A stretch of DNA of 64,000 bases from Cellvibrio fontiphilus_A (lineage in GTDB: Bacteria; Pseudomonadota; Gammaproteobacteria; Pseudomonadales; Cellvibrionaceae), in NCBI RefSeq assembly GCF_042646205.1, contig NZ_JBHRTF010000004.1, positions 1,164,626-1,228,625 of the forward strand. The letters run 5' to 3'. The translations under genes were made by a program, and so were the position numbers. This document shows positions 44,461-53,674 of the stretch, piece by piece. The notes under the pieces were generated by a model. That model was not told the DNA's origin. It made no database searches and saw nothing but the letters and a program-made list of their open reading frames with translations. Position 1 is the first letter of the stretch; each line of letters opens with the position of its first letter.

Positions 44461-47400
44461 ATGAAATTTACTGATGTATTTATTAAACGGCCGGTGCTCG
44501 CCATAGTGGTGAGCCTGCTTATTCTGATTCTGGGTATTCAGGCCGGTTCAAATCTTACTGTGCGTCAATATCCGCGCAGTGATATCTCGGTCATTATTAT
44601 CAATACGGTGTATGTCGGTGCTAACGCCGAGCTGGTGCGTGGTTTTATTACCACGCCTATCGAGCGTGCCATTGCATCGGCAGGTGGTATTGATTACATC
44701 GAATCGCAAAGTGCAATGGGTATGTCCACCGTGACGGCGCACTTGCGTTTGAATTATGACCCGCTCAAAGCCATGACAGAAATCTCTGCCAAGGTGAATC
44801 AAGTGCGCGGTGATCTACCGCCGGAGGCTGAGGTGCCGGCGATTCGAATTGAATCGGCGGATTCACAATTCGCGGCGGCCTATTTGAGCTTTAGTTCAGA
44901 AATTCTTGAACAAAACCAAATCACAGATTTTTTAACTCGCTCTATCCAGCCGCGCCTTACCGCGATAAATGGTGTGCAAAAAGCGGATGTTTTAGGTGGT
45001 AGAACATTTGCGATGCGCATTTGGTTAAAGCCTGAACGCATGGCAGCACTTAATGTGACGCCAGTGCAGGTTCGTGCGGCGCTTGCCGCCAATAACGTGC
45101 AGGCAGCGGTTGGTCAAACGCGTGGTTCCTATACCCAGGTTAATTTGCGTGCAGATACAGATTTAAAAAGCGTTGACGAGTTCAAACAGTTAATTATCCG
45201 AAATTCCAGCGATGGCATTATTCGGCTAAGTGATATTGCTGACGTAGCCTTGGGCGCCGAGAACTACGATACGGTTGTTAACTTCTCCGGTGATACCGCT
45301 GTATTTATGGGGGTATGGGTTGCACCCAATGCTAACGCGCTGGATGTGATGAAAGCGGTCAACCAGGAAATGGAGGCGATCAAAGCCGAATTACCCACGG
45401 GTTTAACTGGCACTGTCGCCTATGACTCCACCGAATATATTGATGCAGCAATTAATGAGGTTATAAAAACCCTCACCGAAACCCTGTTGATTATTGTGGT
45501 GGTAATTTTCCTGTTTCTGGGTTTCAGTCGCTCGGTCATCATTCCTGTATTGGCTATTCCGCTCTCATTGATTGGTGCGCTGTTTATCATGCAAGTCTGT
45601 GGTTTCTCGCTAAACCTTTTGACTCTGCTTTCAATTGTGTTGTGTGTGGGCTTGGTGGTAGATGATGCAATTGTAATGGTCGAAAACATTGAGCGTCATA
45701 TCCAGGATGGAATGAAACCTTTTCCTGCCGCCATTACTGCAGCGCGTGAATTAGCCGGCCCAATCTTGGCGATGACGGTAACCTTAGCCTCGGTTTATAT
45801 TCCGATTGGTTTACAGGGTGGTTTGATCGGCTCACTGTTCCGCGAATTTGCAATCACCTTGGCAGGCGCCGTAACTATTTCTGCCATTGTTGCTATCACA
45901 CTTTCTCCGATGTTGGGCTCGCGCATGCTTAAACCGCATCAGGGTTTAAATGCGCCGCTGGAAAAACCTTTCGAGCGTTTTCGCGCCTGGTATGTCGAAA
46001 AACTGAAAGTGAGCCTGGAGAATCGCAGCGGTGTTTATATCTTCTGGATCGGTATTACCCTGTTGTGCTTCCCGCTCTATATGATGTCTGCCAAAGAGTT
46101 GGCACCGGTGGAGGATCAGGGTGTTATTTTTGGCATTGTTGATGCGCAAGCTAACTCTACCGTTGACCAGTCGTCTCACTACGGTAAGCAAGTTAATGAA
46201 GCCTTTATGAGCATTCCCGAGACTGACTTTACTTTCCAATTAACTATGCCAACTGGTGGTTTCTCTGGCATGGTCACCAAACCTTGGGAGGAGCGTGATC
46301 GCGATGTGTTTGAAATCATGCCGGAAGTCCAACAAAAATTGGCGGCAATTTCAGGTGTGAGAATTCTGCCGATTACTCCTCCTGCATTACCCGGCGGAGG
46401 CCAGTTCCCAGTTGAATTTGTGCTGGCATCTACCGCGGACATTAAAGAAATTTATGACTATGCCCTGAAAGTGCAGGAAATCATGCAGAAGTCCGGCAAG
46501 TTTTATTTCCAAACGCTCGATGTGAAAGTGGATCAGCCCGATTACAAACTGAACATCGATCGCGAAAAAGTGGCCGACCTCGGTTTGGATTTACAAACGG
46601 TAACTAACGATGTGGGTACTCTGCTCGGTGGTGGTTATGTGAATCGTTTTAATATGGCAGGGCAGAGTTATAAAGTGATCCCGCAGGTAAAACGTTCAGA
46701 ACGTTTGACGCCGGACGATCTGACTAATTTGTATGTGACTGGGCCGGATGGAAACTTGATTCGTCTGGATCAGGTGGCCACTATTTCACACACTACCGAA
46801 CCGCGTACCATCAATCGCATGCAGCAATTAAATGCGGTAAAAATCAGCGGTGTGCCCGGGGTACCTCTGGGTGAAGCGCTGGCGTTTTTGGAAACCGAAG
46901 TGCGTCAGATTCTTCCCAAAAGTTACACCATCGATTACACCGGTGAATCGCGGCAGTTGAAGCGAGAAGGTAATACTTTCCTGCCAGCATTTCTGATGGC
47001 GGTAGTGATGATCTTTTTGGTGTTGTCGGCGCAATACAACAGTTTCCGCGATCCGTTGGTGATTCTGGCGGGTTCAGTGCCTTTAGCGATGTTCGGTGCG
47101 CTGCTGTTCACCTTCTGGAAAATCCCCATGCCGATTCCATTTTTCACCAATGGCTTTACCACTACGCTGAATATTTATTCGCAGGTTGGTTTGGTAACGT
47201 TGATGGGGTTGATTGCACGTAACGGTATTTTGGTGGTGGAGTTTGCCAACAAATTACAGGAGCAGGGCATGGCGAAGTTGGAAGCGGTACGTGAAGCATC
47301 ATCGCTGCGCTTGCGTCCGGTAATGATGACCAGCGTGGCAACTATTGCCGGCCACACGCCCCTGATTTTTGCTTCAGGCGCCGGTGCTGAAGCGCGTAAT

Positions 47401-47559
47401 GCGATTGGTATAGTCCTGGTGCTGGGTATGGCAATCGGTACTTTCTTTACCTTGTTTGTGCTGCCATCGGTGTACATGTTGCTGGCAAAGGATCATCAGC
47501 ACGACCGCGATGAATTGTATGATCTGGAGGAATTGGAACACTCCGCCAAAGTAAACTGA
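44461..47559 (+). CDS. RND efflux pump, HAE1 type (second system)
   Basis: A 1032-residue inner-membrane drug/proton antiporter of the MexW/AcrB-like group. It starts MKFTDVFIKRPVLAIVVS. The proton-relay pair is in GLVVDDAIVMVENIERH (about 405-406), and the second-half repeat includes GLIARNGILVVEFAN. Of the two pumps in the window this one is under a TetR-type palindrome. No channel gene is adjacent. It is followed by a strong terminator. Confidence 0.92.
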   Translation: MKFTDVFIKRPVLAIVVSLLILILGIQAGSNLTVRQYPRSDISVIIINTVYVGANAELVRGFITTPIERAIASAGGIDYIESQSAMGMSTVTAHLRLNYDPLKAMTEISAKVNQVRGDLPPEAEVPAIRIESADSQFAAAYLSFSSEILEQNQITDFLTRSIQPRLTAINGVQKADVLGGRTFAMRIWLKPERMAALNVTPVQVRAALAANNVQAAVGQTRGSYTQVNLRADTDLKSVDEFKQLIIRNSSDGIIRLSDIADVALGAENYDTVVNFSGDTAVFMGVWVAPNANALDVMKAVNQEMEAIKAELPTGLTGTVAYDSTEYIDAAINEVIKTLTETLLIIVVVIFLFLGFSRSVIIPVLAIPLSLIGALFIMQVCGFSLNLLTLLSIVLCVGLVVDDAIVMVENIERHIQDGMKPFPAAITAARELAGPILAMTVTLASVYIPIGLQGGLIGSLFREFAITLAGAVTISAIVAITLSPMLGSRMLKPHQGLNAPLEKPFERFRAWYVEKLKVSLENRSGVYIFWIGITLLCFPLYMMSAKELAPVEDQGVIFGIVDAQANSTVDQSSHYGKQVNEAFMSIPETDFTFQLTMPTGGFSGMVTKPWEERDRDVFEIMPEVQQKLAAISGVRILPITPPALPGGGQFPVEFVLASTADIKEIYDYALKVQEIMQKSGKFYFQTLDVKVDQPDYKLNIDREKVADLGLDLQTVTNDVGTLLGGGYVNRFNMAGQSYKVIPQVKRSERLTPDDLTNLYVTGPDGNLIRLDQVATISHTTEPRTINRMQQLNAVKISGVPGVPLGEALAFLETEVRQILPKSYTIDYTGESRQLKREGNTFLPAFLMAVVMIFLVLSAQYNSFRDPLVILAGSVPLAMFGALLFTFWKIPMPIPFFTNGFTTTLNIYSQVGLVTLMGLIARNGILVVEFANKLQEQGMAKLEAVREASSLRLRPVMMTSVATIAGHTPLIFASGAGAEARNAIGIVLVLGMAIGTFFTLFVLPSVYMLLAKDHQHDRDELYDLEELEHSAKVN

Positions 47560-47580
47560 TCGAGCTGAGTTGTTCGGCCG

Positions 47581-47612
47581 CAAAAGAGGGTGCCATTTGG
47601 CACCCTCTTTTG
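47581..47612 (+). terminator. Terminator after the second RND pump gene
   Basis: A 14-bp stem (CAAAAGAGGGTGCC / GGCACCCTCTTTTG) with loop ATTT. Confidence 0.85.
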
Positions 47613-47674
47613 TTAGGGTGTGCGCCATTTTAAGCGAGCCGATTTACATCGTTGTTATTCAGAGAGGTAATGCT

Positions 47675-48514
47675 ATGACTACGCACAGCCAAGCCATTCC
47701 TGGCGTTAAACATATTATCGCGGTTGCCTCGGGTAAAGGCGGAGTCGGTAAATCCACTACGGCAGTTAACCTCGCATTGGCGCTTGCCGCAGAGGGTGGG
47801 CGCGTAGGTATTTTGGATGCTGATATTTATGGCCCCAGCCAGCCGCAAATGCTGGGTGTTGGGCAGCAGCGCCCGCAAATTATCGGTGCGCAAGGGCAGC
47901 AAAAAATGGTGCCGATTCGCGCGCATGGTATTCAGTCCATTTCTATGGGTTATCTGGTTACCGAAGAAACACCCATGTTGTGGCGCGGGCCTATGGCGAC
48001 GGGCGCGTTACAGCAATTGCTGATGCAAACCGCGTGGGACGATTTGGATTATTTGGTGATTGATATGCCGCCCGGCACCGGTGATATTCAAATTACTCTT
48101 GCCCAAAAAGTACCGGTTACTGGCGCGGTGATTGTCACCACCCCACAGGACATAGCTTTGTTGGACGCCAAAAAAGGCATAGAGATGTTCCGCAAGGTGA
48201 ACGTGCCGGTCTTGGGAGTGGTGGAGAATATGGCGATTCATATTTGCTCCAATTGTGGCCATGCCGAACATATTTTTGGCGAGGGTGGCGGGGAGCGGAT
48301 TGCAAAAACCTATCAAACCGAGCTGCTGGGCGCTCTGCCTTTGGATATGTCTATTTGTGCTCAAGCAGACGCAGGCAAGCCTTCTGTTGCAGCTGACCCC
48401 GAGTCAGTGATTAGCCAAAATTATCGCGCCATAGCGCGTAAGTTGATGGCAAGTGTCGAGCAGCTGACAGCAAATACCGGCGAACTTCCCAACATTGAAA
48501 TCACTGATGATTAA
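47675..48514 (+). CDS. mrp: Mrp/ApbC-type iron-sulfur cluster carrier ATPase
   Basis: A P-loop scaffold that binds and transfers [4Fe-4S] clusters to target proteins. The 279 residues have the deviant Walker A SGKGGVGKST (19-28), Walker-type DMPPGTGD and the cluster-binding CxxC in HICSNCGH (about 190-197). The N-terminal DUF59 domain of long Mrp proteins is missing, as in many gammaproteobacteria. The open frame reaches 47570, but it runs through the preceding terminator; the ATG at 47675 follows AGAGAGG. Confidence 0.92.
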   Translation: MTTHSQAIPGVKHIIAVASGKGGVGKSTTAVNLALALAAEGGRVGILDADIYGPSQPQMLGVGQQRPQIIGAQGQQKMVPIRAHGIQSISMGYLVTEETPMLWRGPMATGALQQLLMQTAWDDLDYLVIDMPPGTGDIQITLAQKVPVTGAVIVTTPQDIALLDAKKGIEMFRKVNVPVLGVVENMAIHICSNCGHAEHIFGEGGGERIAKTYQTELLGALPLDMSICAQADAGKPSVAADPESVISQNYRAIARKLMASVEQLTANTGELPNIEITDD

Positions 48515-48526
48515 GTGCGGTTACAG

Positions 48527-48574
48527 GCCTCCAATAAAAAATGCCCCGGAAGAGGGGCATTTTTTATTGGAGGC
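48527..48574. terminator. Bidirectional terminator between mrp and the GH26 gene
   Basis: An unusually long, perfect 21-bp inverted repeat (from GCCTCCAATAAAAAATGCCCC) with a 6-base loop, placed between convergent genes. Confidence 0.88.
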
Positions 48575-48593
48575 AGGCTTTAGAGTTGGTGCA

Positions 48594-50018
48594 TTAATTT
48601 GCTAAATCAAAGTCAGGTAACTCGTCGCGGCTAATCATATTGCTATGGGTATAAACCTTGGTTTTATGGGCATTGGTGTTGTAATACTCACCCGTCCAGA
48701 AGTTACCTGAGCTGGTTACTCCTTCGGCGGTATCGCCATCATTCCACACCATAAAATACAACCACCAGGCGCCATCGGTCGCTATCTTGTCCGGGTCGGG
48801 GATATAGCTGTTTTCACTGAGTGCAACCATTTTGCTTTCCACAGGGTATCGGCGCGCCTGATTGTAGGTGGCGATCTGGGATTTGTAGGTTTTGTTATCA
48901 CTACTGTCATAAATGTCATGGCTCACAATGTCCACGTAGTCATCGCCCGGATACCAGGCGGCGTTTTGGCCATTCCACACCCACAACAAATTATGAATAC
49001 CATGATGGTTTACCAGACGGTCATACATGTGGCGCCACAATAAAATTTGGGCGAAGGCTTGGGGCACACCATCGGTACGGGTGCGGCCCCACCAAAACCA
49101 GCCATCACCGTTGTTACCAGACGCCTCATGCAAGGGGCGCCACAATACCGGCACATTCGCGTCGGCCAGTTTCTTGAGTTCCTCGGCGATGAGATCTATA
49201 CCGGCATTTAACTGGCTATAGGCGGGGCTGTTGGTATCCAGCGCGCCATTTAACACTGGAATGGTAAAGCTGGTATTTTTGCTGGCATCACTTTCGCGTG
49301 CGTAAAAATTGGCGTTGTTAACGTTGGTGGTGTTAAGCAGGGCAGGGTCGCGCCAGTGCCATGAAAAGGTCACCAAGCCGCCGTTATTAGCATAGGCGAT
49401 AGCTTCTTCGGTTTGCTCCAAACCTTCTACCCAGCTGGCCGTCATGCCGTAATTCATAAAGTCATAACCCATCAGTGCCGGATATCTACCCGTGTCGTTA
49501 AACACGCGGGCAGCCATATCGATACTGTCTTTCCAGGTGAGGTCCTGCTGTCCTGTCAGGGTTTTCTCACCCCAGATATCTTTGAGGTAAGTGTAAACCC
49601 GCTGGGTTTTGGCTGTGGCTTGAGTATTCACTGGTGTATCGCGCAACCCAAGGCTGGGCAGGTTGGTGCGGTTAGCCGGGCAGAAGCTCTGGGCGATACA
49701 GTAATTACCTTCCTCAAACCCCCATTGGTTGTTATCGGTTACACAGATGTTCCATTGTTTTCCATCCACTGTGCATTTGGCAGTGGCTGCAGCACTGGAT
49801 GAAGAGCGGCTCAGTGAAGAGGCTGATGTTGTTTGGTTGGATGAAAGTGACACCGAACTCGAGGTGCTGGTGGCAGTTGAGCTAACACTGCTCAAGCCAG
49901 GTGCAGAGCTGGCTGGCGCGGAGGAGGCAGCAGCTGGTTTGCCACCTCCTCCACCTCCACAGGCAGTGAGGCCGAAGACGAGGCATATGGGCGCGCAGAG
50001 AAAGGCTAGGGGTTTCAT
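48594..50018 (-). CDS. GH26 beta-mannanase lipoprotein with a CBM10-like module
   Basis: Cleaves beta-1,4-mannan, probably at the cell surface. The 474 residues begin with a lipoprotein signal (lipobox LTAC, Cys20), then a Ser/Ala-rich linker (31-78). A four-cysteine module follows (C82, C92, C107, C113) with the same spacing as the CBM10 in the GH9 protein of this window, then the GH26 barrel (about 130-474). The acid/base glutamate is in WRPLHEASGNNGDGWFWWG and the nucleophile in VALSENSYIPD. The start follows CTGGAG. Cellvibrio japonicus has several GH26 mannanases, including membrane-bound ones, so this fits that group. Confidence 0.9.
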   Translation of the reverse strand: MKPLAFLCAPICLVFGLTACGGGGGGKPAAASSAPASSAPGLSSVSSTATSTSSSVSLSSNQTTSASSLSRSSSSAAATAKCTVDGKQWNICVTDNNQWGFEEGNYCIAQSFCPANRTNLPSLGLRDTPVNTQATAKTQRVYTYLKDIWGEKTLTGQQDLTWKDSIDMAARVFNDTGRYPALMGYDFMNYGMTASWVEGLEQTEEAIAYANNGGLVTFSWHWRDPALLNTTNVNNANFYARESDASKNTSFTIPVLNGALDTNSPAYSQLNAGIDLIAEELKKLADANVPVLWRPLHEASGNNGDGWFWWGRTRTDGVPQAFAQILLWRHMYDRLVNHHGIHNLLWVWNGQNAAWYPGDDYVDIVSHDIYDSSDNKTYKSQIATYNQARRYPVESKMVALSENSYIPDPDKIATDGAWWLYFMVWNDGDTAEGVTSSGNFWTGEYYNTNAHKTKVYTHSNMISRDELPDFDLAN

Positions 50019-50068
50019 TGGTGCTCCAGAATACTTATGGTTATTGGGTCGTGCGATGATAATTGAAT

Positions 50069-50096
50069 GTAACCGGTTACTTTTTTGGGCAGTATA
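50069..50096 (-). promoter_or_regulatory. Promoter and LacI-type operator of the mannanase gene
   Basis: On the minus strand a -10 of TATACT (50091-50096) is followed, where transcription would begin, by the palindrome GTAACCGGTTAC (50069-50080). The palindrome with its central CG is typical of LacI-family operators. A repressor there would block the start. The -35 is weak. The translation start is about 50 bases further. Confidence 0.6.
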
Positions 50097-50279
50097 GCGA
50101 GTTGGTTGCGGCGCTTAAAGTCATAAATTCTGTGGTGGGTAAAATAACTGGATTGAAATGGCCTGGCCGCCCAACTGAGTGGCGCCTGGAGTTTGGCCTG
50201 AGGGGGCTTCTCATGTAGAATGCGCGCCTCGCTTTTTCCGCCTGTTCAGGCCTAAACCCGAAGTAAATTGCGCACTATC

Positions 50280-51375
50280 ATGGAAATTAACCCCCTATTA
50301 AACGCCCTTAAAGACCTCAGCGAGCGCACCAATGTGCTCAGGGGGTATCTTTGACTACGATCTCAAGAAAGAACGTCTAGCCGAAGTTGAACTGGAATTG
50401 GGGGAACCCAAAGTGTGGGATAACCCCGAGCGCGCCCAAGCACTGGGGCGTGAGCGTTCCGCGCTAGAGTTGGTGGTTAAAACCATCGACGATTTGGACA
50501 CCGGCGTTGCCGATTCCCGCGAGCTGTTGGATATGGCCGTGGAAGAAGATGACGAATCCATGGTGGCCGATGTTCAGGCCGAAGTTGCACAGCTGGACAA
50601 AAAACTTGCCGAGCTTGAATTCCGCCGCATGTTCTCCGGCGAAACCGATCCCAACAATGCCTATCTCGATATCCAATCTGGTTCCGGTGGCACCGAGGCG
50701 CAGGACTGGGCCGAGATCGTGCTGCGCATGTACCTGCGTTGGGGCGAGGCCAAGGGCTTCAAAGTGACACTGGAAGAAGTTTCTGCAGGCGATGTTGCCG
50801 GCATTAAAAGTGCGACTATTTATTTTGAAGGCGAATACGCCTTTGGTTGGCTGCGCACGGAAACTGGTGTGCATCGCTTGGTGCGCAAATCGCCGTTTGA
50901 CTCTGGCAATCGTCGTCACACCTCATTCTGTTCGGTGTTTGTATCGCCGGAAATTGACGACAATATCGAAATCGAAATTAACCCGGCGGATTTGCGTATC
51001 GACACCTATCGCGCAAGTGGCGCCGGTGGTCAGCACATCAACAAAACTGACTCGGCAGTGCGTATTACCCACGTACCTACCGGCATAGTGGTGCAGTGCC
51101 AGAACGAGCGTTCACAACACGCCAACCGCGACAAAGCCTACAAAATGCTACGTGCAAAAATGTATGAGCAGGAAATGCAAAAACGCAACGCCGAAAAACA
51201 GGCGATGGAAGACAATAAATCCGACATCGGCTGGGGCAGCCAAATCCGCTCTTATGTATTGGATGACTCGCGCATTAAAGACCTGCGCACCGGCGCCCAA
51301 ACCTCCAACACCCAAGCGGTATTGGATGGCGATCTGGATCAATTTATTGTCGAAAGTTTAAAAGCCGGCCTGTAA
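50280..51375 (+). CDS. prfB: Peptide chain release factor 2 with programmed +1 frameshift
   Basis: Releases the peptide at UAA and UGA stops. The reading frame begins at ATG 50280 and runs 24 codons to an in-frame TGA at 50352-50354. The classic frameshift site is present: AGGGGG acting as an internal Shine-Dalgarno, then TAT CTT TGA C, so the ribosome slips at CTT and continues in +1 from GAC 50353 to 51375, giving about 364 residues. The UGA-recognition tripeptide SPF is in RKSPFDSGNRR and the GGQ motif in GAGGQHINKTDS. It is an intact autoregulated gene, not a pseudogene. lysS follows, the usual prfB-lysS order. Confidence 0.96.
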
Positions 51376-51422
51376 TTATTTGCAGTCCCAACGCCCTTTT
51401 TAATTCAACTTCAGTGAAGACT

Positions 51423-52922
51423 ATGAGCAACGAAAACCAATCCGCGCAAACCGAAGCCCATCATGAGGAAAACAAATTAATCGCCGAGCGCCGCCACAAA
51501 CTGGCAGCGATTCGCGAGAAGGGCAATGCCTTTCCTAACGATTTCCGTCGCGCTGATAAGAGCGTGGATTTGCAGGCGCAGTTTGGCGAAAAAACCAAAG
51601 AGGAATTGGAAGCGCTGAATCACGTGGTGAGTGTGGCCGGCCGCCTTATGGCCAAGCGCGGCCCCTTTATGGTGTTGCAAGACGGCGATGGTTCAATCCA
51701 GCTCTATGCCGACAAAACCGCGCAAGAAGTGATTAAAGACACCTGGGGCCTGTGGGACATTGGCGACATTGTTGGGGTGAAAGGTGCATTGCACAAATCC
51801 GGCAAGGGCGATTTGTATGTGAATTTGGAAGAGTACCAATTGCTCACCAAATCCCTGCGCCCACTGCCGGACAAATACCACGGCTTGAGCGATCAGGAAA
51901 TTCGTTATCGCCAGCGTTATGTAGACCTGATTGTGAACCCGGAAGTGCGCGACACTTTCCGTTTGCGTTCACAGTGCATTAGTTTTATTCGCAATTACAT
52001 GAGCGGTTGCGGTTTTATGGAAGTGGAAACACCCATGCTCCATGTGATTCCCGGCGGCGCCTCAGCCAAGCCATTTATCACTCACCACAATGCTCTGGAT
52101 ATGGATATGTTCCTGCGTATTGCGCCGGAATTGTATTTGAAGCGTTTGGTCGTGGGCGGTTTTGAGCGCGTATTTGAAATTAACCGCAACTTCCGCAACG
52201 AAGGTGTATCCACTCGCCACAACCCTGAATTCACCATGATGGAATTCTACCAAGCCTATGCAGACTACAAAGATCTGATGGACTTGACCGAAGACCTGCT
52301 GCGCAAACTCTGCATTGAAGTCACTGGCGGCACAGTGCTGAAATACCAAAGCAGTGAATACGATTTTGGTAAGCCCTTCGCGCGCATGTCAGTATTTGAT
52401 TCGGTGTTGCACTACAACCCGCAAATTACCCGCGAGCAATTGAGCACTATTGAAGGCGCAACCAAAGCCGCTAAAGATTTAGGTATTGAAGTCAAAGATT
52501 CCTACGGTCTGGGCAAAATCCATATCGAGATTTTTGAAGAAACCGTTGAGCATAAATTGGATCAGCCTACCTTCATCACCGAATACCCGATTGAAGTATC
52601 GCCACTCGCGCGCCGCAATGATGAAAACCCGGCAGTGACCGATCGCTTTGAATTCTTTATCGGCGGCCGTGAATTAGCCAATGGCTTCTCTGAGTTAAAT
52701 GATGCGGAAGATCAGGCTGAACGTTTTATGCAGCAAGTGCGTGAAAAAGACGCCGGCGACGATGAAGCTATGCACTACGACGCCGATTTTGTTCGCGCTT
52801 TGGAATACGGCCTGCCACCAACCGCGGGTGAGGGCATTGGTATCGACCGTTTGATTATGCTGTTTGCCAACGCACCGTCTATTCGCGATGTGCTGTTGTT
52901 CCCGCATATGCGTCCGGAATAA
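51423..52922 (+). CDS. lysS: Lysine-tRNA ligase (class II)
   Basis: Charges tRNA-Lys. The 499 residues contain the N-terminal OB-fold anticodon domain (GRLMAKRGPFMVLQDGDGSI), class II motif 2 in FEINRNFRNEGVSTRHNPEFTM split near residue 260, and motif 3 in GLPPTAGEGIGIDRL (about 469-483). The start at ATG 51423 is preceded by GAAG; a GTG at 51414 is less likely. It sits 47 bases after prfB. Confidence 0.95.
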   Translation: MSNENQSAQTEAHHEENKLIAERRHKLAAIREKGNAFPNDFRRADKSVDLQAQFGEKTKEELEALNHVVSVAGRLMAKRGPFMVLQDGDGSIQLYADKTAQEVIKDTWGLWDIGDIVGVKGALHKSGKGDLYVNLEEYQLLTKSLRPLPDKYHGLSDQEIRYRQRYVDLIVNPEVRDTFRLRSQCISFIRNYMSGCGFMEVETPMLHVIPGGASAKPFITHHNALDMDMFLRIAPELYLKRLVVGGFERVFEINRNFRNEGVSTRHNPEFTMMEFYQAYADYKDLMDLTEDLLRKLCIEVTGGTVLKYQSSEYDFGKPFARMSVFDSVLHYNPQITREQLSTIEGATKAAKDLGIEVKDSYGLGKIHIEIFEETVEHKLDQPTFITEYPIEVSPLARRNDENPAVTDRFEFFIGGRELANGFSELNDAEDQAERFMQQVREKDAGDDEAMHYDADFVRALEYGLPPTAGEGIGIDRLIMLFANAPSIRDVLLFPHMRPE

Positions 52923-52953
52923 TTGTCCGCGCAGTTGCGATGAAATTGCGAGC

Positions 52954-52987
52954 AAAAAAATAGCGCCCCAAGAGGCGCTATTTTTTT
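52954..52987. terminator. Bidirectional terminator between lysS and the lipocalin gene
   Basis: A 14-bp stem: seven A plus TAGCGCC pair with GGCGCTA plus seven T; loop CCAAGA. Confidence 0.88.
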
Positions 52988-53033
52988 ATCTGTTTTTTAT
53001 TGCAAGCTTGTTCCAATTGCGATTTTTCGACCG

Positions 53034-53594
53034 TTACTGCTGCTGTGCATTAGCGGGCAGGCTGCTTGGATTGTGATCTACAAAAATCAATTTGTCAGTA
53101 TCAAAGCCTTGGGCTTTGGCTTTAGCGACCAGCTCTGTTTGTAACTCCTTATCGATTACCGGCAGGCGCGCCAATAACCAAAAGTAGCTGCGATCAGGGC
53201 CGCTCACCAGCGCATACTGATAGTTTTTATGATCCAGCTCAAACACTACATAAGAGCCATAAAAAGGGCCAAAAAAGGATACTTTCAAATGGCCTTGATC
53301 TTTCTGATCTACAAAATAGGCTTTGCCTTCTGCTACTTGCCACTCTTGTTTTTCTACAGAGAAGCCTTTGTTTAATACGTTAATGCCACCGTCATCGCGT
53401 GCGGTATAAGTGGCACTAATGTGACTCAGGCCGCGCTCAAAAGAATGATCCAGCCGCGCCACTTCATACCACTGGCCTAGATAACGGTTTGCATCAAAGT
53501 TATCGACAGGTTTGATGTTGTCTGGAATGCCGGTGCATGCCACCAGCAGTACGCTGAGCAACAAGGTAAGTGATAGCAAACCGTATTTTTTCAT
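53034..53594 (-). CDS. blc: Outer-membrane lipocalin lipoprotein
   Basis: A 186-residue bacterial lipocalin that binds fatty acids or lysophospholipids. The lipoprotein signal ends at LVAC (Cys19). The lipocalin signature is in NRYLGQWYEVARLDHSFERG (about 36-55), and FFGPFYGSYVVFELD and YFWLLARLP are the conserved later strands. I start at ATG 53594 (MKKYGLLS), which follows GGAAATG; the frame upstream to 53606 has no better site. It lies 62 bases after sppA. Confidence 0.9.
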   Translation of the reverse strand: MKKYGLLSLTLLLSVLLVACTGIPDNIKPVDNFDANRYLGQWYEVARLDHSFERGLSHISATYTARDDGGINVLNKGFSVEKQEWQVAEGKAYFVDQKDQGHLKVSFFGPFYGSYVVFELDHKNYQYALVSGPDRSYFWLLARLPVIDKELQTELVAKAKAQGFDTDKLIFVDHNPSSLPANAQQQ

Positions 53595-53632
53595 AATCAT
53601 TTCCATTTTTTTGGAGTTTCAGCTGTGCCTGT

Positions 53633-53674
53633 AAATCAGGGCGCCACACAATCAAATCAGGGCGCTACACAATC
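53633..53674. repeat. 21-bp tandem duplication at the 3' end of sppA
   Basis: Two adjacent 21-bp units (53633-53653 and 53654-53674), each AAATCAGGGCGCYACACAAT plus a final C, differing at one base. The sppA stop codon lies in the second unit. On the minus strand each unit reads D-C-V-A-P-stop-F in the sppA frame. Confidence 0.9.

Noticed and set aside
50280..50354. A frameshifted, broken prfB
   Set aside because: The TGA at 50352 sits in the exact programmed-frameshift context, so the gene is functional.
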